From assembly GCA_050331455.1 (NCBI GenBank), contig JBHJGV010000007.1, forward strand, positions 1 through 64,000: a stretch of DNA of 64,000 nucleotides, given 5' to 3'. Shown one piece after another: positions 8,206 through 17,695 of the stretch (the first letter of the stretch is position 1; each line of letters starts with the position of its first letter). The notes under the pieces were generated by a model. The model was not told the origin of the DNA. It made no database searches and saw only the letters and a program-made list of their open reading frames with translations. The position numbers and the translations under genes were made by a program. Source of the DNA: CAYUYV01 sp050331455. Lineage in GTDB: Bacteria; Pseudomonadota; Alphaproteobacteria; JAJFIK01.

Positions 8206-10590
8206 ATGTCCGAGACCTATAACGAGAACGGCACCGGTAACGAGAACGGCACCGGTAACGAAAACGGCACCGGTAACGGGAACGGCGCCCGCTCGAACGG
8301 ATCCATGCCGGGTCTTTCGGCCCCGCGCGTTGCGTCGCCGGGCCTTGCGTCGGGAACGCCGGCCGATCAGGGTTCGGCATCGGCGGCGCCCGACGGACAT
8401 ATCGACCCGTTCGGCTCCCTGGCAGACTTACCGCTGAAGGCGTCACAGCCCGAAGAGAGTGGCGGCAGCCCGAAAGCGGGTGCGCGCCGGGATGTCGATG
8501 ATGTGCTCGATTGGATGGGCCCTGCGCCTCGGATACCCGGCGGCCTTTCCAGTCAAGACCAAGACGGCGCCGAAGACCCGGCCGTCCGGGTCACGGCAAC
8601 AAGCTCGGGGGGGCCCATCGAGCCACCCGCCCCCAAAGCGCCTGCGTCCAACCCGCCCGCTCCCGCAGGCGTCCGACCGGCGAGTTCGTCCCCGTCTGGG
8701 GACACCCAGCCTACCGGGTCGGCAACCCCGCCCGCAAGCCAGCCCCCATCACGCGAGACGGGCGCCAAGCCCGACGAAGCCCGTGCGCCCGCCCCGGGGG
8801 AGACGCCCGGCGGCGATGGGGTGCCGGATCCGGTCCTGCTCGGCCAGAATCTCGCCCAGGCGGCGGCCCAGTGTCAGGAACTGCTCAGCGAGTTCGTCAG
8901 CCGGCAGCAGGAGACCTTCGGGACCTCCGGGCCGGACCCTTACAATCTGACGGGCCCCTTCACGCAGCTCCTGCAGCAGCTCATGAGCGACCCCTGGCTC
9001 ATCATGCGCTCCCAGATGGAGCTGTGGCAGGCCCAGACCGCCCTGTGGCAAGCGACCCTGCGCCGCTTTATGGGGGAGCAGGTGGATCCGGTTGTGGAGC
9101 CCGGACGCGGCGACAAGCGCTGGCGCCACCCGGAATGGGCCAACAACCAGATCTTCGATTTCATGAAGCAGAGCTATCTGCTGACCACGAAATGGCTTCA
9201 GGACACCGTCCACGACGTGGAAGGCCTGGATGATGAAACCAAACGCCGGGTGGAATTCTTCACCAAACAGATGGCCGACGCGTTCTCGCCGTCCAATTTC
9301 GTGTTGACCAACCCGGAAGTGATTGAAGAGACCATGAAATCGAACGGGGAAAATCTCGTTCGCGGTCTGAACAATCTCCTGCGTGATCTGGAGCGCGGCA
9401 AGGGCGAGTTGTGGATCCAGCAGACGGATCTTGACCACTTCGTCGTCGGAGAGAATGTGGCTACGGCTCCAGGATCCGTCGTCTTTCAGAACGAACTGTT
9501 CCAGCTCATTCAGTATGCCCCGTCCACCGAGACGGTCTATGAGCGTCCTTTGCTGATTTTCCCGCCATGGATCAACAAATACTACATCCTTGATCTGCGC
9601 CCGGAGAATTCCTTCATCCGCTGGGCCGTAGACAAGGGCTACACCGTTTTCCTTGTCTCCTGGGTCAATCCGGATGACAGCCTTTCCCACATCACTTTCG
9701 AAGATTACCTGTCCCGCGGTGTCATGGAGGCCCTGCGCGCGGTTCGTGAAGCGTCGGGCGCACCGGATGTGAATGCCATTGGTTACTGCATCGGTGGCAC
9801 GCTCCTGTCCTGCGCCCTCTCTTATTTCGCGGCACGCGGCGAACGGCCGGTCAATTCGGCGACGTTCTTCGCCGCCCAGACCGATTTCGCAGAGAGCGGA
9901 GAGCTACAAGTTTTCCTTGACGAAGCTCAGATCAAGAGCATCGAGGCGCAGGTCGAAGCGGACGGGGGCTATCTCGATGGGGTCAAGCTGGCCAATACAT
10001 TCAACCTTCTGCGGGCAAATGATCTCATCTGGTCCTTCGTGATCAACAACTACCTGATGGGTAAGGACCCTAAGCGGTTCGATCTGCTGTACTGGAACTC
10101 GGACCAGACCCGCCTGCCCCGGGAGATGCTGATGTACTATCTGCGGGAATTCTACCGCGGCAACAAACTGGCCGATGGAAAGATGAGTATGCTGGGTGTC
10201 CCCCTCAATATGGGGCGGGTGGATATTCCCATGTATCTCCAGTCCTCCAAGGAAGATCACATCGCGCCGGCCCGCTCCGTGTTCAAGGCCACGAAGCTGT
10301 TCAGCGGCGACATCCGCTTTATCCTGTCCGGCAGCGGTCATATCGCAGGCGTGATCAATCATCCGGATGCGAAGAAATATCAGTACTGGACAAATGAGGC
10401 GAAGGCGGACGACTTCGACAGCTGGTTCGCCGGGGCCGTGGAGACACCCGGCTCCTGGTGGCCCGATTGGGATGCCTGGCTGTCCAAGAAATCCGGTGAG
10501 CGCATCCCCGCCCGCGTCCCCGGGGACGGCGCCCTCGACATCCTTGAACCGGCGCCCGGATCCTATGTGAAGGTGAAGTCGAGCGCATAA
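8206..10590 (+). CDS. phaC: Class I poly(3-hydroxyalkanoate) synthase with long N-terminal extension
   Basis: PhaC polymerises 3-hydroxyacyl-CoA into storage polyester at the granule surface. The lipase-like box GYCIGG (nucleophile Cys about residue 528), the aspartate in SSKEDHIAPA and the histidine in SGSGHIAGV form the expected triad. Conserved sequence starts only near residue 205. The first 200 residues are Gly/Asn, then Pro/Ala-rich and look disordered, which makes the protein (794 residues) much longer than the usual class I size of about 600. The start is uncertain: ATG 8206 has GGGG upstream, while ATG 8110 (AGGAAG upstream) would add 32 basic residues. No phaA, phaB or phasin gene is adjacent. 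Confidence 0.93.
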   Translation: MSETYNENGTGNENGTGNENGTGNGNGARSNGSMPGLSAPRVASPGLASGTPADQGSASAAPDGHIDPFGSLADLPLKASQPEESGGSPKAGARRDVDDVLDWMGPAPRIPGGLSSQDQDGAEDPAVRVTATSSGGPIEPPAPKAPASNPPAPAGVRPASSSPSGDTQPTGSATPPASQPPSRETGAKPDEARAPAPGETPGGDGVPDPVLLGQNLAQAAAQCQELLSEFVSRQQETFGTSGPDPYNLTGPFTQLLQQLMSDPWLIMRSQMELWQAQTALWQATLRRFMGEQVDPVVEPGRGDKRWRHPEWANNQIFDFMKQSYLLTTKWLQDTVHDVEGLDDETKRRVEFFTKQMADAFSPSNFVLTNPEVIEETMKSNGENLVRGLNNLLRDLERGKGELWIQQTDLDHFVVGENVATAPGSVVFQNELFQLIQYAPSTETVYERPLLIFPPWINKYYILDLRPENSFIRWAVDKGYTVFLVSWVNPDDSLSHITFEDYLSRGVMEALRAVREASGAPDVNAIGYCIGGTLLSCALSYFAARGERPVNSATFFAAQTDFAESGELQVFLDEAQIKSIEAQVEADGGYLDGVKLANTFNLLRANDLIWSFVINNYLMGKDPKRFDLLYWNSDQTRLPREMLMYYLREFYRGNKLADGKMSMLGVPLNMGRVDIPMYLQSSKEDHIAPARSVFKATKLFSGDIRFILSGSGHIAGVINHPDAKKYQYWTNEAKADDFDSWFAGAVETPGSWWPDWDAWLSKKSGERIPARVPGDGALDILEPAPGSYVKVKSSA
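8221..8289 (+). repeat. 18-bp tandem repeat coding NENGTG in the phaC N-terminus
   Basis: Three near-identical 18-bp units (aacgagaacggcaccggt) and a partial fourth lie in frame just after the phaC start. They code for Asn-Glu-Asn-Gly-Thr-Gly. In-frame units of this kind can change in copy number without breaking the gene. Confidence 0.9.
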
Positions 10591-10881
10591 GCCGACCGCG
10601 GAACCGCGCGGGTTTTCCCGGCGTCGTCGGGTCAGGCTTTGCCGGTTCGGTTTGCAGGAGCCGCGGGATGCTGTACACCCTGGCCCCGGCTTGCTGGGGC
10701 CTCGCCTGCGCAAAGTGCCCGGGCCATGGCTGCGTCACATGCCCGGCATGACGGGTTCGGCGCCATCGCGCCGCTTTTTCGCGGCCGGATGGATCCCGTG
10801 CACCGATACCCCGAAACCCGGGCCGGACGGTCGGTGACATAATCCGCCGGATCGCGGCTTCGATAATGGAGTGAGACGTCA

Positions 10882-11694
10882 ATGAGTGAGAGCGGCCGCC
10901 TGATGGCGGGAAAGCGGGGTCTGGTGATGGGCGTGGCCAATGACCGGTCCATCGCCTGGGGAATCGCAAAGGCCTGCGCGGACCATGGCGCGGAACTGGC
11001 CTTCACCTATCAGGGAGACGCCCTCAAGAAACGCTGCGAACCCCTCGCCCGCTCCGTTGGCGCCGACCTCGTTCTGCCCTGCGACGTGACCGATGCAGCC
11101 AGCATGGATGCCACGTTCCATGCCCTCAAATCGGAATGGGGCAGCCTCGATTTCCTGGTCCATGCCATCGCTTTTTCCGACAAGGAACAGCTCAAGGGCC
11201 GCTATGTCGACACGACCTTCGACAATTTTCACATGACCATGGCCGTGTCCTGCTATTCCTTCACGGCCATCGCCCAGCGGGCCGAAGCGCTGATGGAAAA
11301 GGGCGGCAGCCTCCTTACGCTGACCTATTTCGGCGCCGAGCGGGTCATGCCCCACTACAATGTCATGGGGGTCGCCAAGGCCGCGCTTGAGGCATCGGTG
11401 CGCTATCTGGCCGAAGATCTCGGCAAGAAGAACATCCGTGTCAACGCGATCTCCGCAGGCCCCATCAAGACCCTGGCCGCGTCAGGCATCGGGGATTTTC
11501 GCTACATTCTGAAATGGAATGAATACAACGCGCCCCTGCGCCGGAATGTCGGCATCGACGAGGTGGGCAATTCGGCGCTTTATCTTATGAGCGATCTGGG
11601 CTCGGCCGTGACCGGCGAGATCCACCACGTGGACTGCGGTTACAACGTCGTCGGCATGAAGGCGGTCGACGCCCCCGATATCTCCGTGTCCTGA
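10882..11694 (+). CDS. fabI: Enoyl-ACP reductase (NADH), FabI
   Basis: FabI performs the last reduction in each cycle of type II fatty acid synthesis. The glycine-rich cofactor motif is the FabI type (GVANDRSIAWGIA, residues about 17-29), and the active site shows YNVMGVAKAAL with the Tyr-x6-Lys pair. The length of 270 residues is typical. GGAGTGAG precedes the ATG. The stop and the aroC start share a base (TGATG), so fabI and aroC are translationally coupled. The 290 bases upstream, after phaC, contain no gene I can support. Confidence 0.96.
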   Translation: MSESGRLMAGKRGLVMGVANDRSIAWGIAKACADHGAELAFTYQGDALKKRCEPLARSVGADLVLPCDVTDAASMDATFHALKSEWGSLDFLVHAIAFSDKEQLKGRYVDTTFDNFHMTMAVSCYSFTAIAQRAEALMEKGGSLLTLTYFGAERVMPHYNVMGVAKAALEASVRYLAEDLGKKNIRVNAISAGPIKTLAASGIGDFRYILKWNEYNAPLRRNVGIDEVGNSALYLMSDLGSAVTGEIHHVDCGYNVVGMKAVDAPDISVS

Positions 11695-12854
11695 TGTCCG
11701 ACAATTCCTTCGGCACGCTGTTCCGAGTCACGACCTGGGGCGAGTCCCACGGGCCGGCGCTGGGCTGCGTGATCGACGGCGTGCCGCCCGGTGTTTCCCT
11801 GACGGCGGCGATGATCCAAGCGCATCTGGACCGGCGTCGCCCGGGCCAGTCTCGCCACGTCACCCAGCGCCGCGAGCCGGACACCGTCCGCATCCTGTCC
11901 GGCGTATTCGAGGACGACCGGACGCCCGAGCCAATGACCACGGGAACGCCGATCAGCCTAATGATCGAAAATGTGGATCAGCGGTCGAAGGACTATTCTG
12001 AGATCCGGGACACCTATCGGCCCGGTCACGCGGATCTTGCCTATGATGCCAAATATGGCATCCGCGACTATCGCGGCGGCGGGCGGTCCTCGGCCCGGGA
12101 AACGGCGGCAAGGGTGGCGGCCGGTGCCGTGGCGCGGAGGGTTCTGGAGTCGCTTTACGGCACCCTGCCCGTCCGCGCCGCCCTGGTTCAACTTGGGCCC
12201 CATGGCATCGATCGCACCCGATGGGACTGGGCACAGGTGAGCGAGAACCCGTTTTTTTGTCCGGATGCGGACAGTGCCGTGGCCTGGGAGGCGTATCTTG
12301 ACGGCGTGCGCAAGGCGGGTTCGTCCTGCGGTGCCGTCGTGGAAGTGGTTGCAGAGGGGCTGCCCGCCGGTCTCGGGGCGCCGGTCTACGGCAAGCTCGA
12401 TGCCGATCTCGCCGGCGCGCTCATGTCCATCAACGCGGTCAAAGGGGTGGAGATCGGGGCCGGCTTCGCCGCAGCGGCCTTTGAGGGACCGGACAACGCC
12501 GATGAGATGTATATGGGCCAGGACGGGCGCCTCGCCTTCACCGCCAACCATGCCGGCGGCGTGCTCGGCGGGATCTCGACGGGGCAGCCGCTGGTCGCGC
12601 GCCTCGCCATCAAGCCCACCTCCTCCATTCTGACCCCACGGCGCAGTGTAACCCGGGATGGATCCGCAACCGAGGTCGTGACCAAGGGCCGCCACGATCC
12701 GTGCGTCGGGATCCGGGCGGTGCCCGTGGCCGAGGCCATGGTCGCATGCGTCCTCGCCGACCATGCCCTGCGTCATCGTGCCCAAACCGGCCGGCTTGGC
12801 GCCGCACCGGACACGCCGGGCCATTCCGCTGTGCGCCCGGAGGTGTCACACTGA
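11694..12854 (+). CDS. aroC: Chorismate synthase
   Basis: The enzyme converts 5-enolpyruvylshikimate 3-phosphate to chorismate using reduced FMN, the last step of the shikimate pathway. The N-terminal GESHGPALG signature, the middle DYRGGGRSSARET region and the C-terminal GRHDPCVG region are all present. The length of 386 residues is slightly above average because of a short extra tail. The start ATG overlaps the fabI stop by one base, and its ribosome-binding site would lie inside the end of fabI. Confidence 0.96.
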   Translation: MSDNSFGTLFRVTTWGESHGPALGCVIDGVPPGVSLTAAMIQAHLDRRRPGQSRHVTQRREPDTVRILSGVFEDDRTPEPMTTGTPISLMIENVDQRSKDYSEIRDTYRPGHADLAYDAKYGIRDYRGGGRSSARETAARVAAGAVARRVLESLYGTLPVRAALVQLGPHGIDRTRWDWAQVSENPFFCPDADSAVAWEAYLDGVRKAGSSCGAVVEVVAEGLPAGLGAPVYGKLDADLAGALMSINAVKGVEIGAGFAAAAFEGPDNADEMYMGQDGRLAFTANHAGGVLGGISTGQPLVARLAIKPTSSILTPRRSVTRDGSATEVVTKGRHDPCVGIRAVPVAEAMVACVLADHALRHRAQTGRLGAAPDTPGHSAVRPEVSH

Positions 12855-12902
12855 CCTTCACAAGCCGTCGGGAGTCTGTAACGCGGTCGTCGGAGGGCCG
12901 GT

Positions 12903-13457
12903 TTGAGCAAGCGTGGCGCAGGGCCGAATGAGGAACCCTTCGAGATCTTTTTCGCGGAAGGCCGCGGGGAGATCGCCATCTGGCTTGCCGGTGGTTTCGC
13001 TCTTGCGTTGATTCTATCAGGCTTCATACTCGCCGATCCGATCCTGATGCTGACAAGTCTGATGCCCATGGCAGTGTCGGCTTACCACCTTCCCATGGCA
13101 CGCAACGACCACCCGCAGCTGGTCATTTCCGCCAGAGGCATCACCATTGATGGCCTTGGTCATATGGACTGGGAGGAGATCCAGAACGTGGATCTGTGGG
13201 AGCCCGCCGGCCTCGATCATTCCGCCTTCGGCACCGAGACTCTCAGTGAGCTGATCGTCGAGACCGCCAGCAATATCGAGTTCACGATCGACCCACAGCA
13301 GGATATGAGCCTGATCCGGACCTTTCAGGTGATGGTCTGGCGCCTTGAAGAACTGAACATCGTGCGGGTGCGCCTCGGGCCGCTCGATGTGGATCCGGAC
13401 GCGCTGGTGCGACGCGCCCGGACGGAACTCAGGCATTCGCGGGGCTGGATTTCTTGA
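12903..13457 (+). CDS. Two-TM membrane protein with PH-like domain, function unknown
   Basis: This 184-residue protein has two close hydrophobic segments (about residues 25-65) followed by a cytoplasmic beta-rich part. Within it, ARGITIDGLGHMDWEEIQNVDLWE resembles the strand-loop pattern of bacterial PH-like domains. The start is a TTG at 12903 with GGAGGG seven bases upstream; no ATG lies nearby. Its 3' end overlaps the 3' end of the convergent methyltransferase gene by 29 bases. No function can be given. Confidence 0.75.
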   Translation: MSKRGAGPNEEPFEIFFAEGRGEIAIWLAGGFALALILSGFILADPILMLTSLMPMAVSAYHLPMARNDHPQLVISARGITIDGLGHMDWEEIQNVDLWEPAGLDHSAFGTETLSELIVETASNIEFTIDPQQDMSLIRTFQVMVWRLEELNIVRVRLGPLDVDPDALVRRARTELRHSRGWIS

Positions 13458-14487
13458 ACACCATCATCTTGGTCAAGAAGCTTTTGTCACTCCACTGATG
13501 GGTCAGGCCGTTCTCCCCGAACAGGCCCACCAGATCCTCGCTGAGATATCCCATATAATAAGGCTCATGGAAACCGACGGGGAAGGCCTCCAGGATCCCG
13601 TCCCAATCGGGCTCGTCCCCATACTGAAGGGAATCCGCCAGGATAAAGGTGCCGCCGGGCTTGACCACCCGGGCAATCTCGGCCGCCACCGTGCGGCGCA
13701 CCTTCGGCGGCAGTTCGTGGAACAGATAAATGCAGGTGACGATGTCGTGGGCGCCGTCATCGAAGGGCATCGTTTCGGCGTTGGCCTCGACGAAATCCGT
13801 CCGCGTCCAGGGCGCCAGGTTGCGCCGCGCCTCGTTGAGATAGGCACCGGACAGATCAAGAGCGGTCACCGGGAGGCGCGGATAGTTATCCTTCACGAAG
13901 GTGAGGAAACGACCGGTGCCCGTCGCGACATCAAGCAAGGAGAGCGGGCGCTGGTCGCGGCCCGCCAGGGCTTCCCGAAGCGGCACCAGCACCTGCCGGC
14001 GCATGGCATCGGCAAGGCCCGAGAACAGGACTTCCACCTGGGTGTCATAGATGCGCGCACTGTCCTCGGAGAGCCAGCCGCCGCTCTGGTAGTGAAAATT
14101 CTGCAAGTAATAGCGCGGGTAGTGTCCCTTCCGATCGTCGGTAAAGACTTCCGCATTGGACCGGGCCATGCGGCGCTGGTCGACGGCGGGCACGTCCCGC
14201 AAAAAGGCAAGACTGTCCCGCAAGGCCTTTTGTGGTCGCGGCAGCATGTCATGGGGCTTCGCGTAGAGGCCCTCTTCAATGTTTCGCCATTCCCGGTCGA
14301 CGGCTTCGCGCAGTTTCTCCAGCATGGCCGCCCGGTCCGGCACCTTGCCCTTCGGCCGGAAAGCCGGCTCGCCCGGCGGCGTGAAAGGACCGGACAAGCG
14401 CTGGGCCAAAACATAGTGGCTGCCGTACCATGCCATGCGCGCCGTCTGGGACAGCCCGTATTGCATCCGATCAACCAATCCAACCAT
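13429..14487 (-). CDS. Class I SAM-dependent methyltransferase, substrate unknown
   Basis: The C-terminal half has a SAM-binding fold: LLDVATGTGRFL (motif I, about residue 190), the acidic end of strand 2 in VTALDLSG, and a motif IV region DIVTCIYLFHELP. About 180 residues precede the fold, without recognisable motifs but helical and basic. The ATG at 14487 is preceded by GAGGAG. It starts 18 bases after the stop of the TrmA-like RNA methyltransferase gene, so the two are probably co-transcribed. The last 29 bases overlap the convergent PH-like gene. Confidence 0.8.
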   Translation of the reverse strand: MVGLVDRMQYGLSQTARMAWYGSHYVLAQRLSGPFTPPGEPAFRPKGKVPDRAAMLEKLREAVDREWRNIEEGLYAKPHDMLPRPQKALRDSLAFLRDVPAVDQRRMARSNAEVFTDDRKGHYPRYYLQNFHYQSGGWLSEDSARIYDTQVEVLFSGLADAMRRQVLVPLREALAGRDQRPLSLLDVATGTGRFLTFVKDNYPRLPVTALDLSGAYLNEARRNLAPWTRTDFVEANAETMPFDDGAHDIVTCIYLFHELPPKVRRTVAAEIARVVKPGGTFILADSLQYGDEPDWDGILEAFPVGFHEPYYMGYLSEDLVGLFGENGLTHQWSDKSFLTKMMVFKKSSPANA

Positions 14488-14505
14488 AGACCTATACTCC
14501 TCGCC

Positions 14506-15813
14506 TCAAACGCGGTGCATGACAGCGACACTCTCAATATGGGTTGACCACACAAACTGGTCCACGGGATGAACGGTCGCGAGGGTGAAGCCGCCATCGG
14601 CCAGAATGCGGGCGTCCCGGGCGAAGGTGGCCGGATTGCAGGACACCATCACCACCCGCGTGATATCCGAGGCGGCCACGGCCGCCGCCTGCTCCCGGGC
14701 GCCGGAGCGGGGCGGATCCATGACCACCGCCTCAAAGCGCGCCAGTTCTTTGGGGCTCAAGGGCCGCTGGAACAGGTCCCGGCGATCGAGGCTCACGGGT
14801 TTCAGACCTTGTGCGTGGCGCCGGGCCGCGTCCAAGGCGTTGAGGGCGGCCTCGTCCTGTTCCACCGCATGCACGGGATGGTCGGGCGCCAGCGCCAGGG
14901 CGAAGGTCCCGCATCCGGCGAACAGATCCGCCACAGCACCGGCGGCGCCCACCCCGTCCCGCACAGCCTGTGTGAGGTGGGCCTGCCCCTCTGCGCTCGG
15001 CTGCAGGAACGCGCCGGGCGGCGGCGCGACAGGGACGCGCCCCATGGTCACGGTGGGCCGGCGCCACTCAGCCATTGTTTGTCCGTCCATGCACAAGCGG
15101 GCGGCCTTCAAGCCCTGCGCAGCCTTGAGCAGGGTCTGGGATACCACAAGACCGGGCAAAGCATCCCGTTCCCCGGTCTGCGGCCGAAGATCGATATCGA
15201 GCCCGGTGTCGCTCGCAAGCACATGGATCTGACCCGTGTCGGACAGGGCGGTCGCGGCACCGGCCAGGGCTTCCAACCCCGCCCAGGCCCCGGCGATGGC
15301 GGGGGCCAGGACCGGGCACGTCCGGACCGGCACGAAGCGATGGGACCGCCGCGCCAGGAAACCGAGTTGCGCGCCGCCGCCTCCCTTGGCCTGCCAGGTT
15401 ACGGTCACCCTCCGGCGCCGATCCGCGGGCACGCTCAACACCGGGCCGACGGGCGGCGTGTCGAAACCGCGATGGGCGAGCGCGGTGACGACCATGTCCC
15501 GCTTCCAGGCCGTCTGGGCGGCGGCCTCGAAATGCTGAAGAGAGCACCCTCCGCAGGGGCCGAAATGGGGGCAGGCCGGATCCACGCGTTGCGGCGCGGC
15601 GCTGAGCCGTTCCACGGTCTCCATGCGCTCGCCGACCGCCGCGCCGCGCACATGCTCGCCGGGCAGGACCAAAGGGGCGAAGACCGGCCCGTCCGCCGTC
15701 TCGACGATCCCATCCCCCTGGACCCCCAGCCGGGCCACGATGCCCTCGACCGGGCGCGGGATGGGTTGGGGTCTGGCGGCGCGTTTGGGAGGCCGTCGTG
15801 AGCCGCGCGGCAT
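14506..15813 (-). CDS. TrmA/RumA-family RNA (uracil-5-)methyltransferase
   Basis: These enzymes methylate C5 of a uridine in tRNA or rRNA with SAM. An N-terminal TRAM-like beta region is followed by the iron-sulfur cysteine cluster (CPHFGPCGGC, about residues 85-95). Later come the SAM-binding FAGCGTFALAL, the DPPRSG motif and SCNPATFARD with the nucleophilic cysteine. Which uridine is the target cannot be read from sequence. The ATG at 15813 starts a short basic leader; the frame stays open further upstream only because it runs antisense to the divergent TTL-like gene. It is followed after 18 bases by a second methyltransferase. Confidence 0.9.
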   Translation of the reverse strand: MPRGSRRPPKRAARPQPIPRPVEGIVARLGVQGDGIVETADGPVFAPLVLPGEHVRGAAVGERMETVERLSAAPQRVDPACPHFGPCGGCSLQHFEAAAQTAWKRDMVVTALAHRGFDTPPVGPVLSVPADRRRRVTVTWQAKGGGGAQLGFLARRSHRFVPVRTCPVLAPAIAGAWAGLEALAGAATALSDTGQIHVLASDTGLDIDLRPQTGERDALPGLVVSQTLLKAAQGLKAARLCMDGQTMAEWRRPTVTMGRVPVAPPPGAFLQPSAEGQAHLTQAVRDGVGAAGAVADLFAGCGTFALALAPDHPVHAVEQDEAALNALDAARRHAQGLKPVSLDRRDLFQRPLSPKELARFEAVVMDPPRSGAREQAAAVAASDITRVVMVSCNPATFARDARILADGGFTLATVHPVDQFVWSTHIESVAVMHRV

Positions 15814-15885
15814 GGCGGTTTTCTCCGAATATCCGTTATAGAACGGGACCGATGGGCCGAGACGCCGCAGCACGGAGAGGGACTT

Positions 15886-17388
15886 GTGAACGCCATGACG
15901 ACGAACCGGGTCGATCTTTCTCCACAGGTCTCCGGGGCACCGCACCCCGTTTTGTCGCCCGAGGATAGCGCCCGCCTCCAGGAGCTGCTGGTCATTGCCG
16001 ACCGCGAAAAGGCCCGGGCGGAGGAGATCGGCGCGGATCTGGTGGCCCGCAACCCCGACCATCCGGATGTGCACATTGCCTATGCACGGGCCCGGTCCCA
16101 GCGCCAGGATTATGTCACGGCCGCCCGCCATCTGGATATCGCCGCCTGCCTGAGCGATGCCCCCATGACCCGGTTCAATCTGGGCTACTGCCACCGCCAA
16201 CTCGGCGATTATGAACGTGCTGCGGCCCATCTGCGTCGGGGCTTCGCCATGCCCGGCGGCCAGGTCATCAATCTGGCGGCGCTTCTTTCCAACACCCTTG
16301 ACGTGCTGGGCCGGCGCGATGAGGCCCGGGCCGTACTGACGGCGATGCACGGGCGCATGGCGGCGGGCGAAAAGCCGATCCTGAACCTGCTCGACGTGTT
16401 TCAGTCCGTGGACGGCGATTTTCGCCGCGTCGCGCCGGACCTGCGCCAACGGATGAGGGCGTTCTTTGCCGGGCGAAAGGACGCCGTCGCGGCCGCGGTG
16501 CTGTTCTGGATGAAATATGACTGTCACGCCTTCGGCCGCCTCGACGACAAGGGGGCGCTGGCGCGTCTTCTGCGCCGGGCGAGCCGGGCCGGCGCCGCCG
16601 ATATCGGGCAGTTCTGGCCGGAGAGTTTCGGCCTGCCCCAGGATACCGATCTTGCCCTGGCGGCTGTGGGCCATGGGCCTGCGCGGTCCTGGATCTTCAA
16701 GCCCGGAGACTTCTCCGGCGGCCAGGGCATCGAAGTGCTGACGGGCGAGCAGGCCTTGGCCCGCGCGCGGTCGGGCACAGCACGGGGCATCCTGCAACAC
16801 TATGTGGACCCGCCTTTCACGGTGGAGGGGCGCAAGATCAATCTGCGCCTCCTTCTTTGCCTGCCGTACCATGACCGGCCTGAGGGGTATCTCTGGCGCG
16901 ACGGCCTGGTGACCATTTCGCCGGCCCCCTATGCAGCGCCGGAAGATGGCGGGGACACCCGGCCCCATGTGGTCAATCTGCTGACCTTCGATACGCCGGA
17001 CGTCATGCGGCCGGTCGGACCGTTCCCCTGCCATATCGCCCCGCTGAAAAGCCTCCTGGCGGCGCCGGATCCGGGCCGATGCCTGCGCGATCTGCCGGAT
17101 CGCCTCGCCGCACTCGCGCGAGGGCTGATCGACGCTCTGGAAGCGGCAGGCTTTTTTGACGAAATCCGGGCACTGCCGAATCCGACCGCATTTCTGCCGC
17201 GTTTCGTCGGCCTGGACGTGGGGCTCGACGCGGAGGGGCGCCCCTGGCTGTTCGAAGTCGAACGGTTTCCCGGCATGGGCGGCGTCACCGAGGCGAGCGC
17301 GGCCATCAATGCAGCGTTTCGCGCTGACTGGATCGACTTCATCCTGGCCCCGGATCCCGTCGAACACCCGGCATTTGTGAAGCTTTGA
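15886..17388 (+). CDS. TPR plus tubulin-tyrosine-ligase-like ATP-grasp protein
   Basis: Residues about 20-180 form TPR-like helical repeats (for example FNLGYCHRQLGDYERAAAHLRRG). Residues about 265-490 match the TTL family of ATP-grasp amino acid ligases: SWIFKPGDFSGGQGIEVL (nucleotide-binding lysine and Gly-rich loop), ILQHYVDPPFTVEGRKINLR (TTL-type Y-x-x-x-P and K-x-x-x-R), LWRDGLVTIS, and the C-terminal LDAEGRPWLFEVERFPG. TTL enzymes usually end this last motif E-V-N, with a metal-binding Asn; here it is E-V-E. Bacterial members mostly have no known substrate. The start is GTG at 15886 with GGAGAGGG upstream. The gene is divergent from the RNA methyltransferase and is followed by a terminator. 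Confidence 0.8.
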   Translation: MNAMTTNRVDLSPQVSGAPHPVLSPEDSARLQELLVIADREKARAEEIGADLVARNPDHPDVHIAYARARSQRQDYVTAARHLDIAACLSDAPMTRFNLGYCHRQLGDYERAAAHLRRGFAMPGGQVINLAALLSNTLDVLGRRDEARAVLTAMHGRMAAGEKPILNLLDVFQSVDGDFRRVAPDLRQRMRAFFAGRKDAVAAAVLFWMKYDCHAFGRLDDKGALARLLRRASRAGAADIGQFWPESFGLPQDTDLALAAVGHGPARSWIFKPGDFSGGQGIEVLTGEQALARARSGTARGILQHYVDPPFTVEGRKINLRLLLCLPYHDRPEGYLWRDGLVTISPAPYAAPEDGGDTRPHVVNLLTFDTPDVMRPVGPFPCHIAPLKSLLAAPDPGRCLRDLPDRLAALARGLIDALEAAGFFDEIRALPNPTAFLPRFVGLDVGLDAEGRPWLFEVERFPGMGGVTEASAAINAAFRADWIDFILAPDPVEHPAFVKL

Positions 17389-17415
17389 AGCAGCTCCACC
17401 GGCAGGTTGATCCGC

Positions 17416-17440
17416 AGGGGAACCGGCCGGTCCCCTTTTT
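17416..17440 (+). terminator. Rho-independent terminator after the TTL-like gene
   Basis: A GGGG...CCCC stem encloses a self-complementary ACCGGCCGGT and is followed by TTTTT. It lies 28 bases after the stop of the TPR-TTL gene, as expected for its terminator. Confidence 0.75.
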
Positions 17441-17657
17441 GCTGCACGTTTCATGGAACACCATCCCGGATCGGGGATGGGCCCGCCGGGCCATTCGCCC
17501 GGGCGCAACCCTGCTCATCCGCACGCGGATCCAGATCCGTCCTTTTACGTGTAATGTCCCCTCATAAAGCTGGAGAGCATCCCATTAAATCTTTGTTATT
17601 TTTCTTCTTGCGGCGACAAGTCCGAGTAAGACGACAGATGGCCAGTTTTGCCATTCT

Positions 17658-17675
17658 CCAAACAGAAACGTTTGG
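17658..17675. promoter_or_regulatory. Inverted repeat CCAAAC-N6-GTTTGG, possible operator
   Basis: A perfect 6-bp inverted repeat with a 6-base spacer lies 21 bases upstream of the promoter-like -35 sequence of the RTX gene. The position suits a regulator site. The regulator is unknown. Confidence 0.4.
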
Positions 17676-17695
17676 AAAGTTTCATGATTACAGCG

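Noticed and set aside
10591..10881. Terminator after phaC
   Set aside because: Short GC-rich inverted repeats are present (for example around 10682-10701), but none is followed by a T-run.
15814..17508. N-terminal extension of the RNA methyltransferase to about 1000 residues
   Set aside because: The extension is antisense to the TPR-TTL gene. The family ends its N-terminus near residue 1 of the version starting at 15813.
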